Below, in pieces: positions 1 through 6,126 of a DNA stretch of 6,126 bases. The notes beneath the pieces were generated by a model that saw only the letters and a program-made list of their open reading frames with translations, was not told where the DNA came from and did no database searches. This DNA is from Bacteroidales bacterium (GTDB lineage Bacteria > Bacteroidota > Bacteroidia > Bacteroidales > UBA1402): the NCBI GenBank assembly GCA_023230125.1, contig JALNXZ010000099.1, positions 1 to 6,126 of the forward strand, given 5' to 3'. How positions within the stretch are numbered: position 1 is the first letter of the stretch; each line of letters starts with the position of its first letter. The translations under genes and the position numbers were made by a program.

Positions 1-689
1 GCCGAATATGGTTCCTGATCACCCAAAGTCTTGATTTTCTTGCTGGAGCCATAGGAACTAAGTATCAAAACCAAAATGGACAAAAGCATATAGACCATCA
101 GGATATTGCCCCATTTAGCTTTGAGTTTTGCCTGCTCTGCAGCCTTTTCAGCCTGCATATCCGCCTTGATTTCCTCTGCCGCCTTTGGGTCAGAAATCAC
201 TTTTACGATAGCTTGAGCTCCAGCCAAAAGCCCTTCTCCGTATTTACCCTCACGCATATGAGGTACGATATTTGTTTGGATGATACGCATACAGATAGCA
301 TCAGGTAAGACACCCTCCATACCATATCCTGGTTCGATGGTCACCAAACCTTGGTCTTCAACCATCAGAATCAGCAAACCGTTGTCTTTTTCAGCATGAC
401 CAATATGCCACTCATTGAATAATTCTGTGGCAAACTGTTTGATGGGAACATCTCCGGTAGATTGCAGAGCAACCACAAAAATATCGGCGGTCAAATTATT
501 TTGTGTCTGAGCAAGAATACGGTTAATTTCCGTCTGTGACTGAGCATCTATCAATCCATCAGGATTGGAGGTATGATACCCGGCATCCTGAAGTCTTGTG
601 TTAGGAACAGACTGAACGGTCCATGTCTCAGCAAAAGACATGAGGCTACAAAAACAAAACAGGAGTCCAAATATAACTGATTTTCTCAT
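1..689 (-). CDS. TPM-domain (YgcG/Psb32-type) envelope protein, 3' end outside the window
   Basis: Reading from the ATG at 689 gives 229 codons that run off the window edge, so the C-terminus is missing. Residues 1-20 form a signal peptide (positive MRK start, hydrophobic core, cleavage-like SFA before ETW). Residues ~26-165 match the TPM domain: the early VPNTRLQDAGYHTSNPDG block, the central strand ADIFVVALQS, the DNGLLILMV strand and EPGYGMEGVLPD. A charged Ala/Glu/Lys-rich helix (~168-192) leads to one membrane segment (~194-212) and a short polar tail, so the TPM domain should face the periplasm. In this family some members are acid phosphatases and others act in photosystem or membrane-protein maintenance; the substrate here is unknown. 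It follows mnmA by 60 nt with no terminator between, so co-transcription is likely. In-frame ATGs at 701 and 749 are alternatives; 701 also gives a usable signal peptide, while 749 adds a second hydrophobic stretch and is less likely. Confidence 0.85.
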   Translation of the reverse strand, partial: MRKSVIFGLLFCFCSLMSFAETWTVQSVPNTRLQDAGYHTSNPDGLIDAQSQTEINRILAQTQNNLTADIFVVALQSTGDVPIKQFATELFNEWHIGHAEKDNGLLILMVEDQGLVTIEPGYGMEGVLPDAICMRIIQTNIVPHMREGKYGEGLLAGAQAIVKVISDPKAAEEIKADMQAEKAAEQAKLKAKWGNILMVYMLLSILVLILSSYGSSKKIKTLGDQEPYS

Positions 690-749
690 TGTTTTATACA
701 TTTGAAAAAGGACACCAAAGATGAGAATTATTATTGATAAAATGTGCAT

Positions 750-1943
750 TTATTCGGAAATTACGCCGGATCCGATGACTTCATCTCCTTCGTACCAAGC
801 AGCAAATTGACCAGGTGTTATGCTTTGTTGAGATACATCAAAATCAACATATAGTCCCTCTTCAAGCCGATAAAGCGTTGCTGACTGTAATGGTTGACGG
901 TAGCGTTCCCTGACCATATATCTAACAGATTGGCCTACTTCCAAAGCCTTGTCCGGACGCACCCAATGAATTTCTTCCGAATTTATTTTCAATGTTTTAC
1001 GATATAATCCTGGATGATCAACACTTTCACCTACAAATATCAGGTTGTTTTCCACATCGGTGGCTAGAATAAACAGAGGTTTTTCAAAGCCTCCTATACC
1101 CAATCCTTTCCGTTGTCCGATGGTATAAAAATGAGCACCCTGATGTTCACCCACCACTTTTCCATCTTTTAAACGATAAAAATAAGGCTTTGCCTGTTTT
1201 CTCAATTTCCCGTTCAAATCCCCGGGAATCATCCGATGATAGGCTTTCAGGTCAGCTGGTATTTCTACCACCTTTCCGGTTTTCTTTTCCAGTTTTTGCT
1301 GTAAAAAAACGGGCAAATCGACTTTTCCTACAAAACAGATTCCTTGCGAATCTCTTTTGTAGGCTGTGGCCAAACCCAGCTCTTCTGCAATTCTGCGAAC
1401 TTCGGGTTTTTCTATATCGCCTATCGGGAACATCGCTTTAGAAAGTTGCGCCTGCGATAACTGGCAAAGAAAATAAGATTGATCTTTGTTGGAATCACGA
1501 CCGGCCAGCAATCGGTATATGGGTTGATCATCTTTTTCGGAGGGTATCATGACCTCTTTTCGGCAATAATGTCCAGTTGCTACCTTCGTTGCTCCAAACT
1601 TTTCTGCTGCATCCCAAAAAGCATCAAACTTGATTTCTCTATTGCAAAGCACATCGGGATTGGGCGTGCGACCTTTTTCATATTCAGAAAACATATAATT
1701 GACTACCCTTTCACGATATTGGTCACTTAAATCAATAGAATGAAATTCAATATCCAATTTTCGCGCAACCAATTCGGCTATCAGGATATCATCCTCATAG
1801 GGGCATTCACCTGAAAGGGTACCAACTGTGTCCTTCCAGTTTATCATGTAAACACCAACCACCTCATAGCCTTGTTTTTTCAACAGATAAGCAGCTACAC
1901 TGGAATCAACGCCACCGGAAAGGCCAAGTACGATTCGTTCCAA
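750..1943 (-). CDS. mnmA: tRNA-specific 2-thiouridylase MnmA
   Basis: MnmA is a cytoplasmic enzyme that uses ATP and relayed persulfide sulfur to make 2-thiouridine at wobble U34 of Lys, Glu and Gln tRNAs. The 397-residue product shows the PP-loop SGGVDSS at residues 9-15, the NPDVLCNREIKF block with first catalytic Cys100, the ATGHY motif (~122-126), DQSYFL (~154-159), and GICF with the second cysteine Cys203. The central and C-terminal domains are marked by FYTIGQRKGLGIGG (272-285), RERYRQ (345-350) and TPGQ (376-379). It is about 30 residues longer than E. coli MnmA, mostly from an insertion near residues 230-259. The start codon is TTG: no ATG lies in frame between it and the upstream in-frame stop at 2001-2003, and the next Met is residue 33, after the PP-loop. 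A near-consensus promoter lies just upstream. Bacteroidetes often carry several MnmA paralogues, so the paralogue number is not assignable. Confidence 0.96.
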   Translation of the reverse strand: MERIVLGLSGGVDSSVAAYLLKKQGYEVVGVYMINWKDTVGTLSGECPYEDDILIAELVARKLDIEFHSIDLSDQYRERVVNYMFSEYEKGRTPNPDVLCNREIKFDAFWDAAEKFGATKVATGHYCRKEVMIPSEKDDQPIYRLLAGRDSNKDQSYFLCQLSQAQLSKAMFPIGDIEKPEVRRIAEELGLATAYKRDSQGICFVGKVDLPVFLQQKLEKKTGKVVEIPADLKAYHRMIPGDLNGKLRKQAKPYFYRLKDGKVVGEHQGAHFYTIGQRKGLGIGGFEKPLFILATDVENNLIFVGESVDHPGLYRKTLKINSEEIHWVRPDKALEVGQSVRYMVRERYRQPLQSATLYRLEEGLYVDFDVSQQSITPGQFAAWYEGDEVIGSGVISE

Positions 1944-1953
1944 AAGATTTGCG

Positions 1954-1965
1954 ATTAATATTAAT
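1954..1965. repeat. 12-bp palindrome flanked by direct repeats in the mnmA leader
   Basis: ATTAATATTAAT is its own reverse complement. It sits between two direct copies of TGCGATT (1950-1956 and 1967-1973), right where the mnmA transcript should begin. It could be an operator or simply AT-rich leader sequence; no regulator is recognisable from this window. Confidence 0.35.
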
Positions 1966-1974
1966 ATGCGATTG

Positions 1975-2005
1975 CAAAGATACTTATTAATGATATAAAC
2001 TCAAA
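1975..2005 (-). promoter_or_regulatory. Bacteroidetes-type promoter of mnmA
   Basis: On the minus strand the -7 box TATCTTTG (1982-1975) matches TAnnTTTG exactly. A -33 box TTTG (2005-2002) lies 19 bp upstream, the spacing expected for the Bacteroidetes primary sigma factor. Transcription should start near 1967-1970, giving a ~25-nt leader before the TTG start of mnmA. The -33 TTTG is formed by the end of the T-run of the preceding terminator. Confidence 0.8.
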
Positions 2006-2044
2006 AAAAAGACTCTTTTCCGACCCTCGCGGACCAGAAAAGAG
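2003..2044 (-). terminator. Intrinsic terminator between der and mnmA
   Basis: A perfect 8-bp inverted repeat, CTCTTTTC (2013-2020) against GAAAAGAG (2037-2044), encloses a 16-nt GC-rich loop. On the minus strand it is followed two bases later by eight T (2010-2003). This would end transcripts coming from der or from the candidate small RNA at 2146-2003, and separates them from mnmA. Confidence 0.75.
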
Positions 2045-2139
2045 CAGACTTTTAGCTGATTTTTGATTTAATAAAATTCGATGACAAATGAAATTTTCCC
2101 CTTTTATTGTCTAATAAAATTGAAATCTATTTACTCCTA
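2003..2139 (-). ncRNA. Candidate small RNA (~135 nt)
   Basis: A TAnnTTTG box (TATATTTG, 2153-2146) would start a transcript near 2139, which would end at the intrinsic terminator (T-run 2010-2003). The predicted RNA has no ATG on the minus strand, a 7-bp A/U stem with a 4-nt loop near its 5' end (TTTTATT-AGAC-AATAAAA, 2119-2102), an AU-rich middle and a GC-looped terminator hairpin. That layout fits a trans-acting small RNA. The -33 element is poor (TTAG at spacer 20), and the segment may simply be the der 3' untranslated region. I do not recognise a known RNA family. Confidence 0.35.
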
Positions 2140-2145
2140 TTTCAA

Positions 2146-2153
2146 CAAATATA
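2146..2153 (-). promoter_or_regulatory. Promoter-like -7 box in the der-mnmA gap
   Basis: TATATTTG on the minus strand matches TAnnTTTG exactly. Upstream, TTAG lies at 20-bp spacing, one mismatch from TTTG. In AT-rich DNA such a box can occur by chance; the terminator ~100 bp downstream is what makes it interesting. Confidence 0.4.
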
Positions 2154-2386
2154 GCAAAAAGGACTATTTAATTCTAAAACTTATTGTTAAAGATGGTTAC
2201 AGAAGAATTCAAATCATTCCGGATTTTATCTTACACATTTTAAGATATTTAAAAAAATCTCGGTCTTTTGAATGTATTCTTTATTTTAAAAAACAATCAG
2301 AAACGGACCATCATTGCAAATTATTAACACAAAAATTAACAAAGAAAGTACGCAATTACAGCATCAAACCTCCCATTATTGATTTT

Positions 2387-3706
2387 TTATTTTTGACGAA
2401 TGAAGATTTGAATGGGCGTACCTGTAAAATCCCATGTCGAACGCAACTTGTTTTCCAAAAATCTCTTATATGGATCCTTGACATATTGCGGCAAATTGGC
2501 AAAGAAAATAAAGGTCGGAGCCATAGGCCCTTGTAACTGGGTTACATATTTAATTTTTACATATTTACCTTTCGTTGCAGGTGGCGGATAATTTTCAATC
2601 AATGGAAGGAAGAACTCATTCAATTGATTGGTGGAAATATGGAAAGACCTTCTTTCATAAACTTCTTTGGCTGTTTCAATGGCTTTGAATATACGTTGTT
2701 TGGTCAAAGCGGATGTAAATACGATGGGGAAATCGACAAATGGAGCAAAACGATCCCGAATGGCTTCTTCAAAAACCTTGATGGAATTGCTTTCTTTATT
2801 TTCCACCAAATCCCATTTGTTTACACAAACCACCAACCCCTTGCGGTTCTTCTGTATCAAGGAGAATATATTCATATCCTGACTTTCGATGCCACGGGTG
2901 GCATCAACCATCAAGATACAGACATCCGCATTTTCAATGGCACGTATGGAACGAATGACAGAATAGTATTCAAGATCTTCATTCACTTTTCCTTTCTTTC
3001 GGATACCGGCAGTATCTACCAGGTAAAAATCAAAACCGAATTTGGTGTATCTTGAATAAATGGAATCACGTGTTGTCCCGGCTATTTCTGTTACTATGGT
3101 TCTTTCTTCACCGACAAAAGCGTTGATGATGGATGATTTTCCAGCATTTGGACGTCCTACCACAGCAAAACGGGGAATTTCCTCAAGAACTTCATCCTTA
3201 TCTATATCTGGATTGAACTTGCTGACCAGTAAATCCATAAAATCACCGGTACCAGAGCCGTTGATGGCTGAAAGTACAATGGGATCACCCAAACCAAGAG
3301 CATAGAATTCAGCGGCATTATAGCCCATCATGTTGGTATCTGCCTTGTTTGCAATCAGCATGACCGGGCGTTTTTTTTCTCCTCTCAGAATCTTTGCCAC
3401 TGCCATATCATGGTCTGTCAATCCAGTGACGACGTCAACGACAAAAAGAATAATATCTGATTCTTCAATGGCTATGTTGACCTGTTTTTTGATTTCTTGT
3501 TCAAATATATCACCAGATTTATCGACCCAGCCACCTGTATCGATCACGGAAAATTCTTTTCCATTCCATTCTGATAACCCATATTGGCGGTCACGTGTCG
3601 TACCGGATTCCACGTTCACGATCGCTTGCCTGGTTTTGGTAAGGCGATTGAACAATGTCGATTTCCCCACATTCGGGCGACCTACTATAGCAACTATATT
3701 TCCCAT
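2387..3706 (-). CDS. der: Ribosome-assembly GTPase Der (EngA), two G domains
   Basis: Der binds the maturing 50S subunit and is needed for late large-subunit assembly. The 439-residue product has the family's tandem GTPase layout. Domain 1 has G1 GRPNVGKST (9-17), G2 region SGTTRD (34-39), G3 DTGG (56-59) and G4 NKAD (120-123). Domain 2 has G1 GRPNAGKSS (184-192), GTTRD (210-214), G3 DTAG (231-234) and G4 NKWD (296-299). Residues ~355-439 form the C-terminal KH-like domain, including YPPP, KIKYVTQ and FTGTPI. Length is normal and no motif is lost. The ATG at 3706 follows an A-rich stretch (AAAAAAGAAA) and lies only 8 nt after the era stop, so the two GTPases are almost surely one transcript and perhaps translationally coupled. 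No promoter is visible between them. The transcript probably ends at the terminator 2044-2003, leaving a long 3' tail. Confidence 0.98.
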   Translation of the reverse strand: MGNIVAIVGRPNVGKSTLFNRLTKTRQAIVNVESGTTRDRQYGLSEWNGKEFSVIDTGGWVDKSGDIFEQEIKKQVNIAIEESDIILFVVDVVTGLTDHDMAVAKILRGEKKRPVMLIANKADTNMMGYNAAEFYALGLGDPIVLSAINGSGTGDFMDLLVSKFNPDIDKDEVLEEIPRFAVVGRPNAGKSSIINAFVGEERTIVTEIAGTTRDSIYSRYTKFGFDFYLVDTAGIRKKGKVNEDLEYYSVIRSIRAIENADVCILMVDATRGIESQDMNIFSLIQKNRKGLVVCVNKWDLVENKESNSIKVFEEAIRDRFAPFVDFPIVFTSALTKQRIFKAIETAKEVYERRSFHISTNQLNEFFLPLIENYPPPATKGKYVKIKYVTQLQGPMAPTFIFFANLPQYVKDPYKRFLENKLRSTWDFTGTPIQIFIRQK

Positions 3707-3714
3707 TTTCTTTT

Positions 3715-4596
3715 TTAATCTAATTGATAGCCAAAGAATTTCAGCTTGTTATCCTTGTTTCGCCAATCTTTTTCTACTTTCACAAAAACCTCTAAAAAGA
3801 CTTTTTTTCCTAAGAAAGCTTCAATATCTTTTCTGGCCTCTGTCCCTACTTTTTTCAAAGCCTGTCCTCCATGCCCGATGATGATGCCCTTTTGAGTTTC
3901 ACGCTCTACATAAATGACAGCGTTGATACGTACCAGATGCTCTGAATCTTCATAATTCTCAACAACCACTTCTGTGGAATAAGGTATTTCCTTCTGATAA
4001 TAAAGTAATATTTTTTCTCTGATGATTTCTGTAATAAAGAAACGTGCAGGTTTATCAGTCAGGGCGTCCTTATCAAAATAAGGCGGTGATTCCGGCAAAA
4101 GCTCGGATATACGTTTCAAGACATAAGATACATTGAATTTCCTTAAAGCTGAGATAGGTATGATTTCTGCCTTTGGCAACAACTTTCCAAGTTCCTCAAC
4201 TTGTGCTTCCAGACGCTGCTGATCGCTCAAGTCAATCTTATTGATTATAAGCAGAACAGGAATGTCAATTCGTTGTACCTTTTCCAGAAACTCCGCATTT
4301 TTATCAACTTTCTCAACAGTATCCGTTACATAGAGCAGAATATCCGCATCCTGCAATGCTGAGTTGGAAAAGTTTAACATGGATTCCTGCAATTTGTAGT
4401 TTGGGACCAACACACCAGGGGTATCCGAATATACAATTTGATAATCTTCACCATTGACGATTCCCATGATACGATGTCTGGTTGTCTGGGCTTTGGAGGT
4501 AATGATAGAAATCTTTTCACCTACAAGGGTATTCATCAATGTTGACTTTCCAACGTTGGGATTTCCTACAATATTTACAAATCCGGCTTTATGCAT
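3715..4596 (-). CDS. era: GTPase Era, 16S rRNA-binding ribosome-assembly factor
   Basis: Era binds the 3' end of 16S rRNA and checks 30S maturation. From the ATG at 4596 the product is 293 residues, close to the family norm. It shows G1 GNPNVGKS (11-18), G2 region QTTRHR (37-42), G3 DTPG (58-61), G4 NKID (119-122), G5 SAL (149-151), and a C-terminal KH RNA-binding domain with the GHGG loop (241-244), ending in GYQLD. The frame is open to an ATG at 4686, but the 30 extra residues lack family similarity, are encoded partly by a perfect hairpin and end in a lysine run. [18 protein letters not shown] is the typical Era start and is preceded by a purine-rich AAAAAGAAAAAG stretch that looks like its ribosome-binding region. 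It lies between fabH (~180 bp upstream) and der (8 nt downstream). A candidate promoter at 4710-4703 would give a ~100-nt leader. Confidence 0.97.
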   Translation of the reverse strand: MHKAGFVNIVGNPNVGKSTLMNTLVGEKISIITSKAQTTRHRIMGIVNGEDYQIVYSDTPGVLVPNYKLQESMLNFSNSALQDADILLYVTDTVEKVDKNAEFLEKVQRIDIPVLLIINKIDLSDQQRLEAQVEELGKLLPKAEIIPISALRKFNVSYVLKRISELLPESPPYFDKDALTDKPARFFITEIIREKILLYYQKEIPYSTEVVVENYEDSEHLVRINAVIYVERETQKGIIIGHGGQALKKVGTEARKDIEAFLGKKVFLEVFVKVEKDWRNKDNKLKFFGYQLD

Positions 4597-4653
4597 CTTT
4601 TTCTTTTTCTTTTCATACGATGAGGCATTTATTCTATCCGTATGTAACCCACA

Positions 4654-4683
4654 AATCCGTTCGTTAAAATGAACGAACGGATT
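4654..4683. repeat. Perfect 12-bp inverted repeat in the era leader
   Basis: AATCCGTTCGTT (4654-4665) and AACGAACGGATT (4672-4683) are exact reverse complements around a 6-nt loop. The element lies ~20 bp downstream of the era -7 box, so it would sit at the very 5' end of the era-der mRNA. Neither strand has a following T-run, so it does not look like an intrinsic terminator. It could stabilise the mRNA, act as an RNA switch or be an operator for a dimeric repressor. Confidence 0.8.
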
Positions 4684-4702
4684 CATGCGTTATTTTGATG
4701 TG

Positions 4703-4710
4703 CAAAGATA
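4703..4710 (-). promoter_or_regulatory. Candidate -7 box for era-der
   Basis: TATCTTTG on the minus strand is an exact TAnnTTTG match, identical to the mnmA -7 box, and lies in the fabH-era gap 107 bp before the era ATG. No TTTG is present at 19-21 bp upstream; the nearest TTG is only 12 bp away. The promoter may therefore be weak or need an activator, and read-through from fabH is also possible. Confidence 0.55.
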
Positions 4711-4758
4711 CGAAATCTGAGGCAATTACTGCTATTGGGCTATAGAAATTCCTTCTCT

Positions 4759-4780
4759 TGATCTAATATAAAATAGATCA
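4759..4780. repeat. 7-bp inverted repeat over the fabH stop codon
   Basis: TGATCTA (4759-4765) and TAGATCA (4774-4780) are exact reverse complements around an 8-nt A/T loop. On the minus strand the first bases of the stem are the fabH TGA stop. No T-run follows, so it is at best a weak 3' stabilising hairpin. Confidence 0.4.
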
Positions 4781-5776
4781 CTTGGGGTTGTATCCCCATT
4801 TTAGATAGATGCTACCCCATGAAAAGCCTGCACCAAAAGCAGAAAGGATCAGGGTGTCTCCTTTTTTTAATTTATTTTCCCATTCCCAAAGACAAATAGG
4901 AATACTGGCTGAAGAGGTGTTACCGTATTTTTGGATGTTTACCATCACTTTTTCCATCGGTACATCCATATAGCGCACAATGGCGTCAATAATTCTCATA
5001 TTGGCCTGATGTGGAACAACCCAAGTTACATCTTCAGAAGTCAGGTTATTACGTGTCTTGATTTCCTCATTGGCTTCCACCAGTTTATTCACAGCCATCT
5101 TGAATACTGCCTGACCTTCTTGATACACAGAATGTTCACGGCGATCGATGGTTTCATGAGAAGCAGGATAAACGGAACCACCGGCTTTCATATGTAGATT
5201 GGCAAAACCAGAACCATCTGTATGCATGACTGAATCAATCATTCCCAGATTTTCGGTGGTAGGTTCAAGCAATATGGCAGCAGCTGCGTCTCCAAATAAA
5301 GGACAAGTGGTACGGTCTGTATAATTTGTAATACAAGTCATCTTTTCGGCAGCCACCACAATCACCTTTTTATATCGTCCTGATTCAACCAACCCTGAAG
5401 CATTGACCATACTAAAAATGAAACCACTGCAAGCAGCAGAAAGGTCATAGGCAAAAGCATTCTTGATGCCGCATTTATCAGCTATGATAGCTGCTGTAGC
5501 AGGAAATATATAATCAGGTGTGGAAGTCGAGCAAATGATAGCGTCTACATCCTCGGGATTCGTTCCGGTATTCTTCAACAATTCCTTTACAGCCCTTTCT
5601 CCCATGAAAGAGGCTCCAACATGGTCTCCATCCAACATACGACGTTCTTTGATTCCGGTTCGAGAGGTAATCCACTCATCAGAGGAGTCTACCAGCTTGC
5701 AAATATCTTCATTTGTAATTACTTTTTCGGGGACATATCCTCCTACTCCTGTTATAACGGCATTAATATTTCTCAT
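4778..5776 (-). CDS. fabH: Beta-ketoacyl-ACP synthase III (FabH)
   Basis: FabH condenses an acyl-CoA primer with malonyl-ACP to start type II fatty-acid synthesis in the cytoplasm. The 332-residue product has the thiolase fold and the full catalytic triad: Cys116 in AACSG, His256 in VVPHQAN and Asn286 in YGNTSSAS. Other landmarks are [14 protein letters not shown] (33-46), the FGDAAAA motif (161-167) and the C-terminal GAGFSWG (315-321). The ATG at 5776 follows an A-rich leader. In branched-chain-lipid Bacteroidetes the primer is expected to include branched acyl-CoAs, but specificity cannot be read directly here. Unlike many bacteria there is no plsX or fabD beside it; the neighbours are rpmF upstream and era-der downstream, a Bacteroidetes arrangement. 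A terminator and a promoter-like box lie in the gap to rpmF, so fabH is probably transcribed separately from rpmF and may read through into era. Confidence 0.97.
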   Translation of the reverse strand: MRNINAVITGVGGYVPEKVITNEDICKLVDSSDEWITSRTGIKERRMLDGDHVGASFMGERAVKELLKNTGTNPEDVDAIICSTSTPDYIFPATAAIIADKCGIKNAFAYDLSAACSGFIFSMVNASGLVESGRYKKVIVVAAEKMTCITNYTDRTTCPLFGDAAAAILLEPTTENLGMIDSVMHTDGSGFANLHMKAGGSVYPASHETIDRREHSVYQEGQAVFKMAVNKLVEANEEIKTRNNLTSEDVTWVVPHQANMRIIDAIVRYMDVPMEKVMVNIQKYGNTSSASIPICLWEWENKLKKGDTLILSAFGAGFSWGSIYLKWGYNPK

Positions 5777-5792
5777 TTTTGTTATTTTTGTG

Positions 5793-5800
5793 CAAAAATA
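5793..5800 (-). promoter_or_regulatory. Candidate -7 box for fabH
   Basis: TATTTTTG on the minus strand matches TAnnTTTG and lies 16 bp before the fabH ATG, which would leave a leader of only about 10 nt. No TTTG is seen at 19-21 bp upstream. Its place between the rpmF terminator and fabH supports the call. Confidence 0.5.
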
Positions 5801-5836
5801 GGTAAAAATTATTATTTAGCATCTATTGTGAAAGAC

Positions 5837-5872
5837 AAAAAAGAGGGTGTCCCAAACTTTTGAGACACCCTC
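5837..5872 (-). terminator. Strong intrinsic terminator after rpmF
   Basis: On the minus strand GAGGGTGTC (5872-5864) pairs perfectly with GACACCCTC (5851-5843), and the stem can extend inward through a T-G wobble and CAA/TTG to ~13 bp with a 4-nt loop. Six T follow at once (5842-5837). It begins ~31 nt after the rpmF stop, so it should end the rpmF transcript before fabH. Confidence 0.92.
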
Positions 5873-5903
5873 CAAATTTATTCTTTATGGTAAGCACGCT
5901 AAA

Positions 5904-6089
5904 TTATACAGCTGCTGGTTGTTCAATTGCTATTTTCCCTCTGTAGTAACCACATTCTCCACATACGGTGTGGTAGATATAATGGGCGCCGCAATTAGGA
6001 CATACTGCCAATGTCGGAGCTTCTGCTTTATAGTGGGTTCTTCTCTTAGCCGTTCTGGTTTTAGACTGTTTGTGTTTAGGATGTGCCAT
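5904..6089 (-). CDS. rpmF: 50S ribosomal protein L32
   Basis: L32 is a small structural protein of the large ribosomal subunit. The 61-residue product begins MAHPKHKQSKTRTAKRRTH, the typical basic N-terminus, and contains a zinc ribbon with all four cysteines: CPNC (30-33) and CGEC (43-46). This is the zinc-binding (C+) form of the protein, so a zinc-independent copy under zinc starvation would have to be encoded elsewhere. The ATG at 6089 is preceded by AAAAGAAA, the same A-rich start context seen for era and der. No promoter is visible in the 37 bp upstream, so it is probably co-transcribed with a gene outside the window, which in related genomes is usually a DUF177 (YceD) protein. A strong terminator follows. 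Confidence 0.97.
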   Translation of the reverse strand: MAHPKHKQSKTRTAKRRTHYKAEAPTLAVCPNCGAHYIYHTVCGECGYYRGKIAIEQPAAV

Positions 6090-6126
6090 TTTCTTTTACT
6101 ATTAGTTATTATCTATTATTTTTTTT

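Larger units (their letters stand above)
1944..2386. other. AT-rich intergenic region between der and mnmA
   Basis: This 443-bp gap is clearly more AT-rich than the flanking genes. On the minus strand it contains ~230 bp after the der stop with only tiny reading frames, a TATATTTG box (2153-2146), an A/U hairpin (2119-2102), the terminator (2044-2003) and the mnmA promoter (2005-1975). On the plus strand a 102-codon open stretch starts at 2081, but then continues as antisense of der; I do not call it a gene. No tRNA, insertion-sequence ends or known riboswitch is recognised here. Confidence 0.7.

Noticed and set aside
690..749. ATG at 749, directly after the mnmA stop, as start of the TPM protein
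   Set aside because: It is in frame but would add a second hydrophobic segment before a canonical signal peptide; 689 (or 701) is the better start.
2388..2395. Plus-strand TATTTTTG promoter-like box
   Set aside because: It lies over the der stop codon in a T-run, with no TTTG 19-21 bp upstream; chance in AT-rich DNA is the simpler reading.
3330..3881. 183-residue plus-strand open frame
   Set aside because: It is wholly antisense to der and the end of era, both intact and well conserved; no recognisable domain.
4597..4686. 30-residue N-terminal extension of Era from the ATG at 4686
   Set aside because: The extension has no Era similarity, spans the perfect hairpin and ends in a lysine run that is really the purine-rich ribosome-binding stretch; the family start is the Met at 4596.
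4759..4780. Terminator for fabH
   Set aside because: The 7-bp stem is A/T-rich and is followed by AGAGAAGG, not a T-run.
5520..5863. Plus-strand open frames over the 5' part of fabH
   Set aside because: They mirror fabH codons on the opposite strand and have no start signal or domain.
1..6126. Mobile element, CRISPR array, tRNA/rRNA gene or defence system
   Set aside because: No transposase or integrase motif, spaced repeat series, cloverleaf or rRNA-like stretch was seen; the genes are conserved housekeeping genes.

Overview
The window looks like a stretch of a Bacteroidales (Bacteroidetes) chromosome. The evidence is the gene order rpmF-fabH-era-der, the A-rich rather than GGAGG-type start regions, and several exact matches to the Bacteroidetes -7 promoter box TAnnTTTG, one with a TTTG box 19 bp upstream. 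Protein similarity, judged from memory, fits Bacteroides/Parabacteroides-like organisms, but I cannot fix the genus. All genes lie on the minus strand, so transcription runs from high to low coordinates.

Layout in transcription order: rpmF (50S protein L32) at 6089-5904 is followed by a strong intrinsic terminator (5872-5837). fabH (beta-ketoacyl-ACP synthase III) at 5776-4778 has its own candidate promoter. era (KH-domain GTPase) really starts at 4596 and is preceded by a ~180 bp gap with a promoter-like box and a perfect 12-bp hairpin. der (double GTPase) at 3706-2387 sits 8 nt after era. A 443-bp AT-rich gap (1944-2386) has no convincing protein gene, but holds a promoter-like box, an A/U hairpin and an intrinsic terminator that together could make a ~135-nt small RNA. 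The best promoter in the window follows and drives mnmA (tRNA 2-thiouridylase, 1943-750, TTG start). Last is a TPM-domain envelope protein (689 to the window edge), truncated at position 1.

The genes serve core growth: ribosome structure and assembly (L32, Era, Der), start of fatty-acid synthesis (FabH) and tRNA wobble modification (MnmA). I see no mobile element, CRISPR array, tRNA or rRNA gene, and no gene system that looks undescribed. The parts worth a second look are non-coding: the candidate small RNA between der and mnmA, the hairpin leader of era, and the terminator that meets the mnmA promoter. A ~30-residue insertion in MnmA is the most unusual protein feature.
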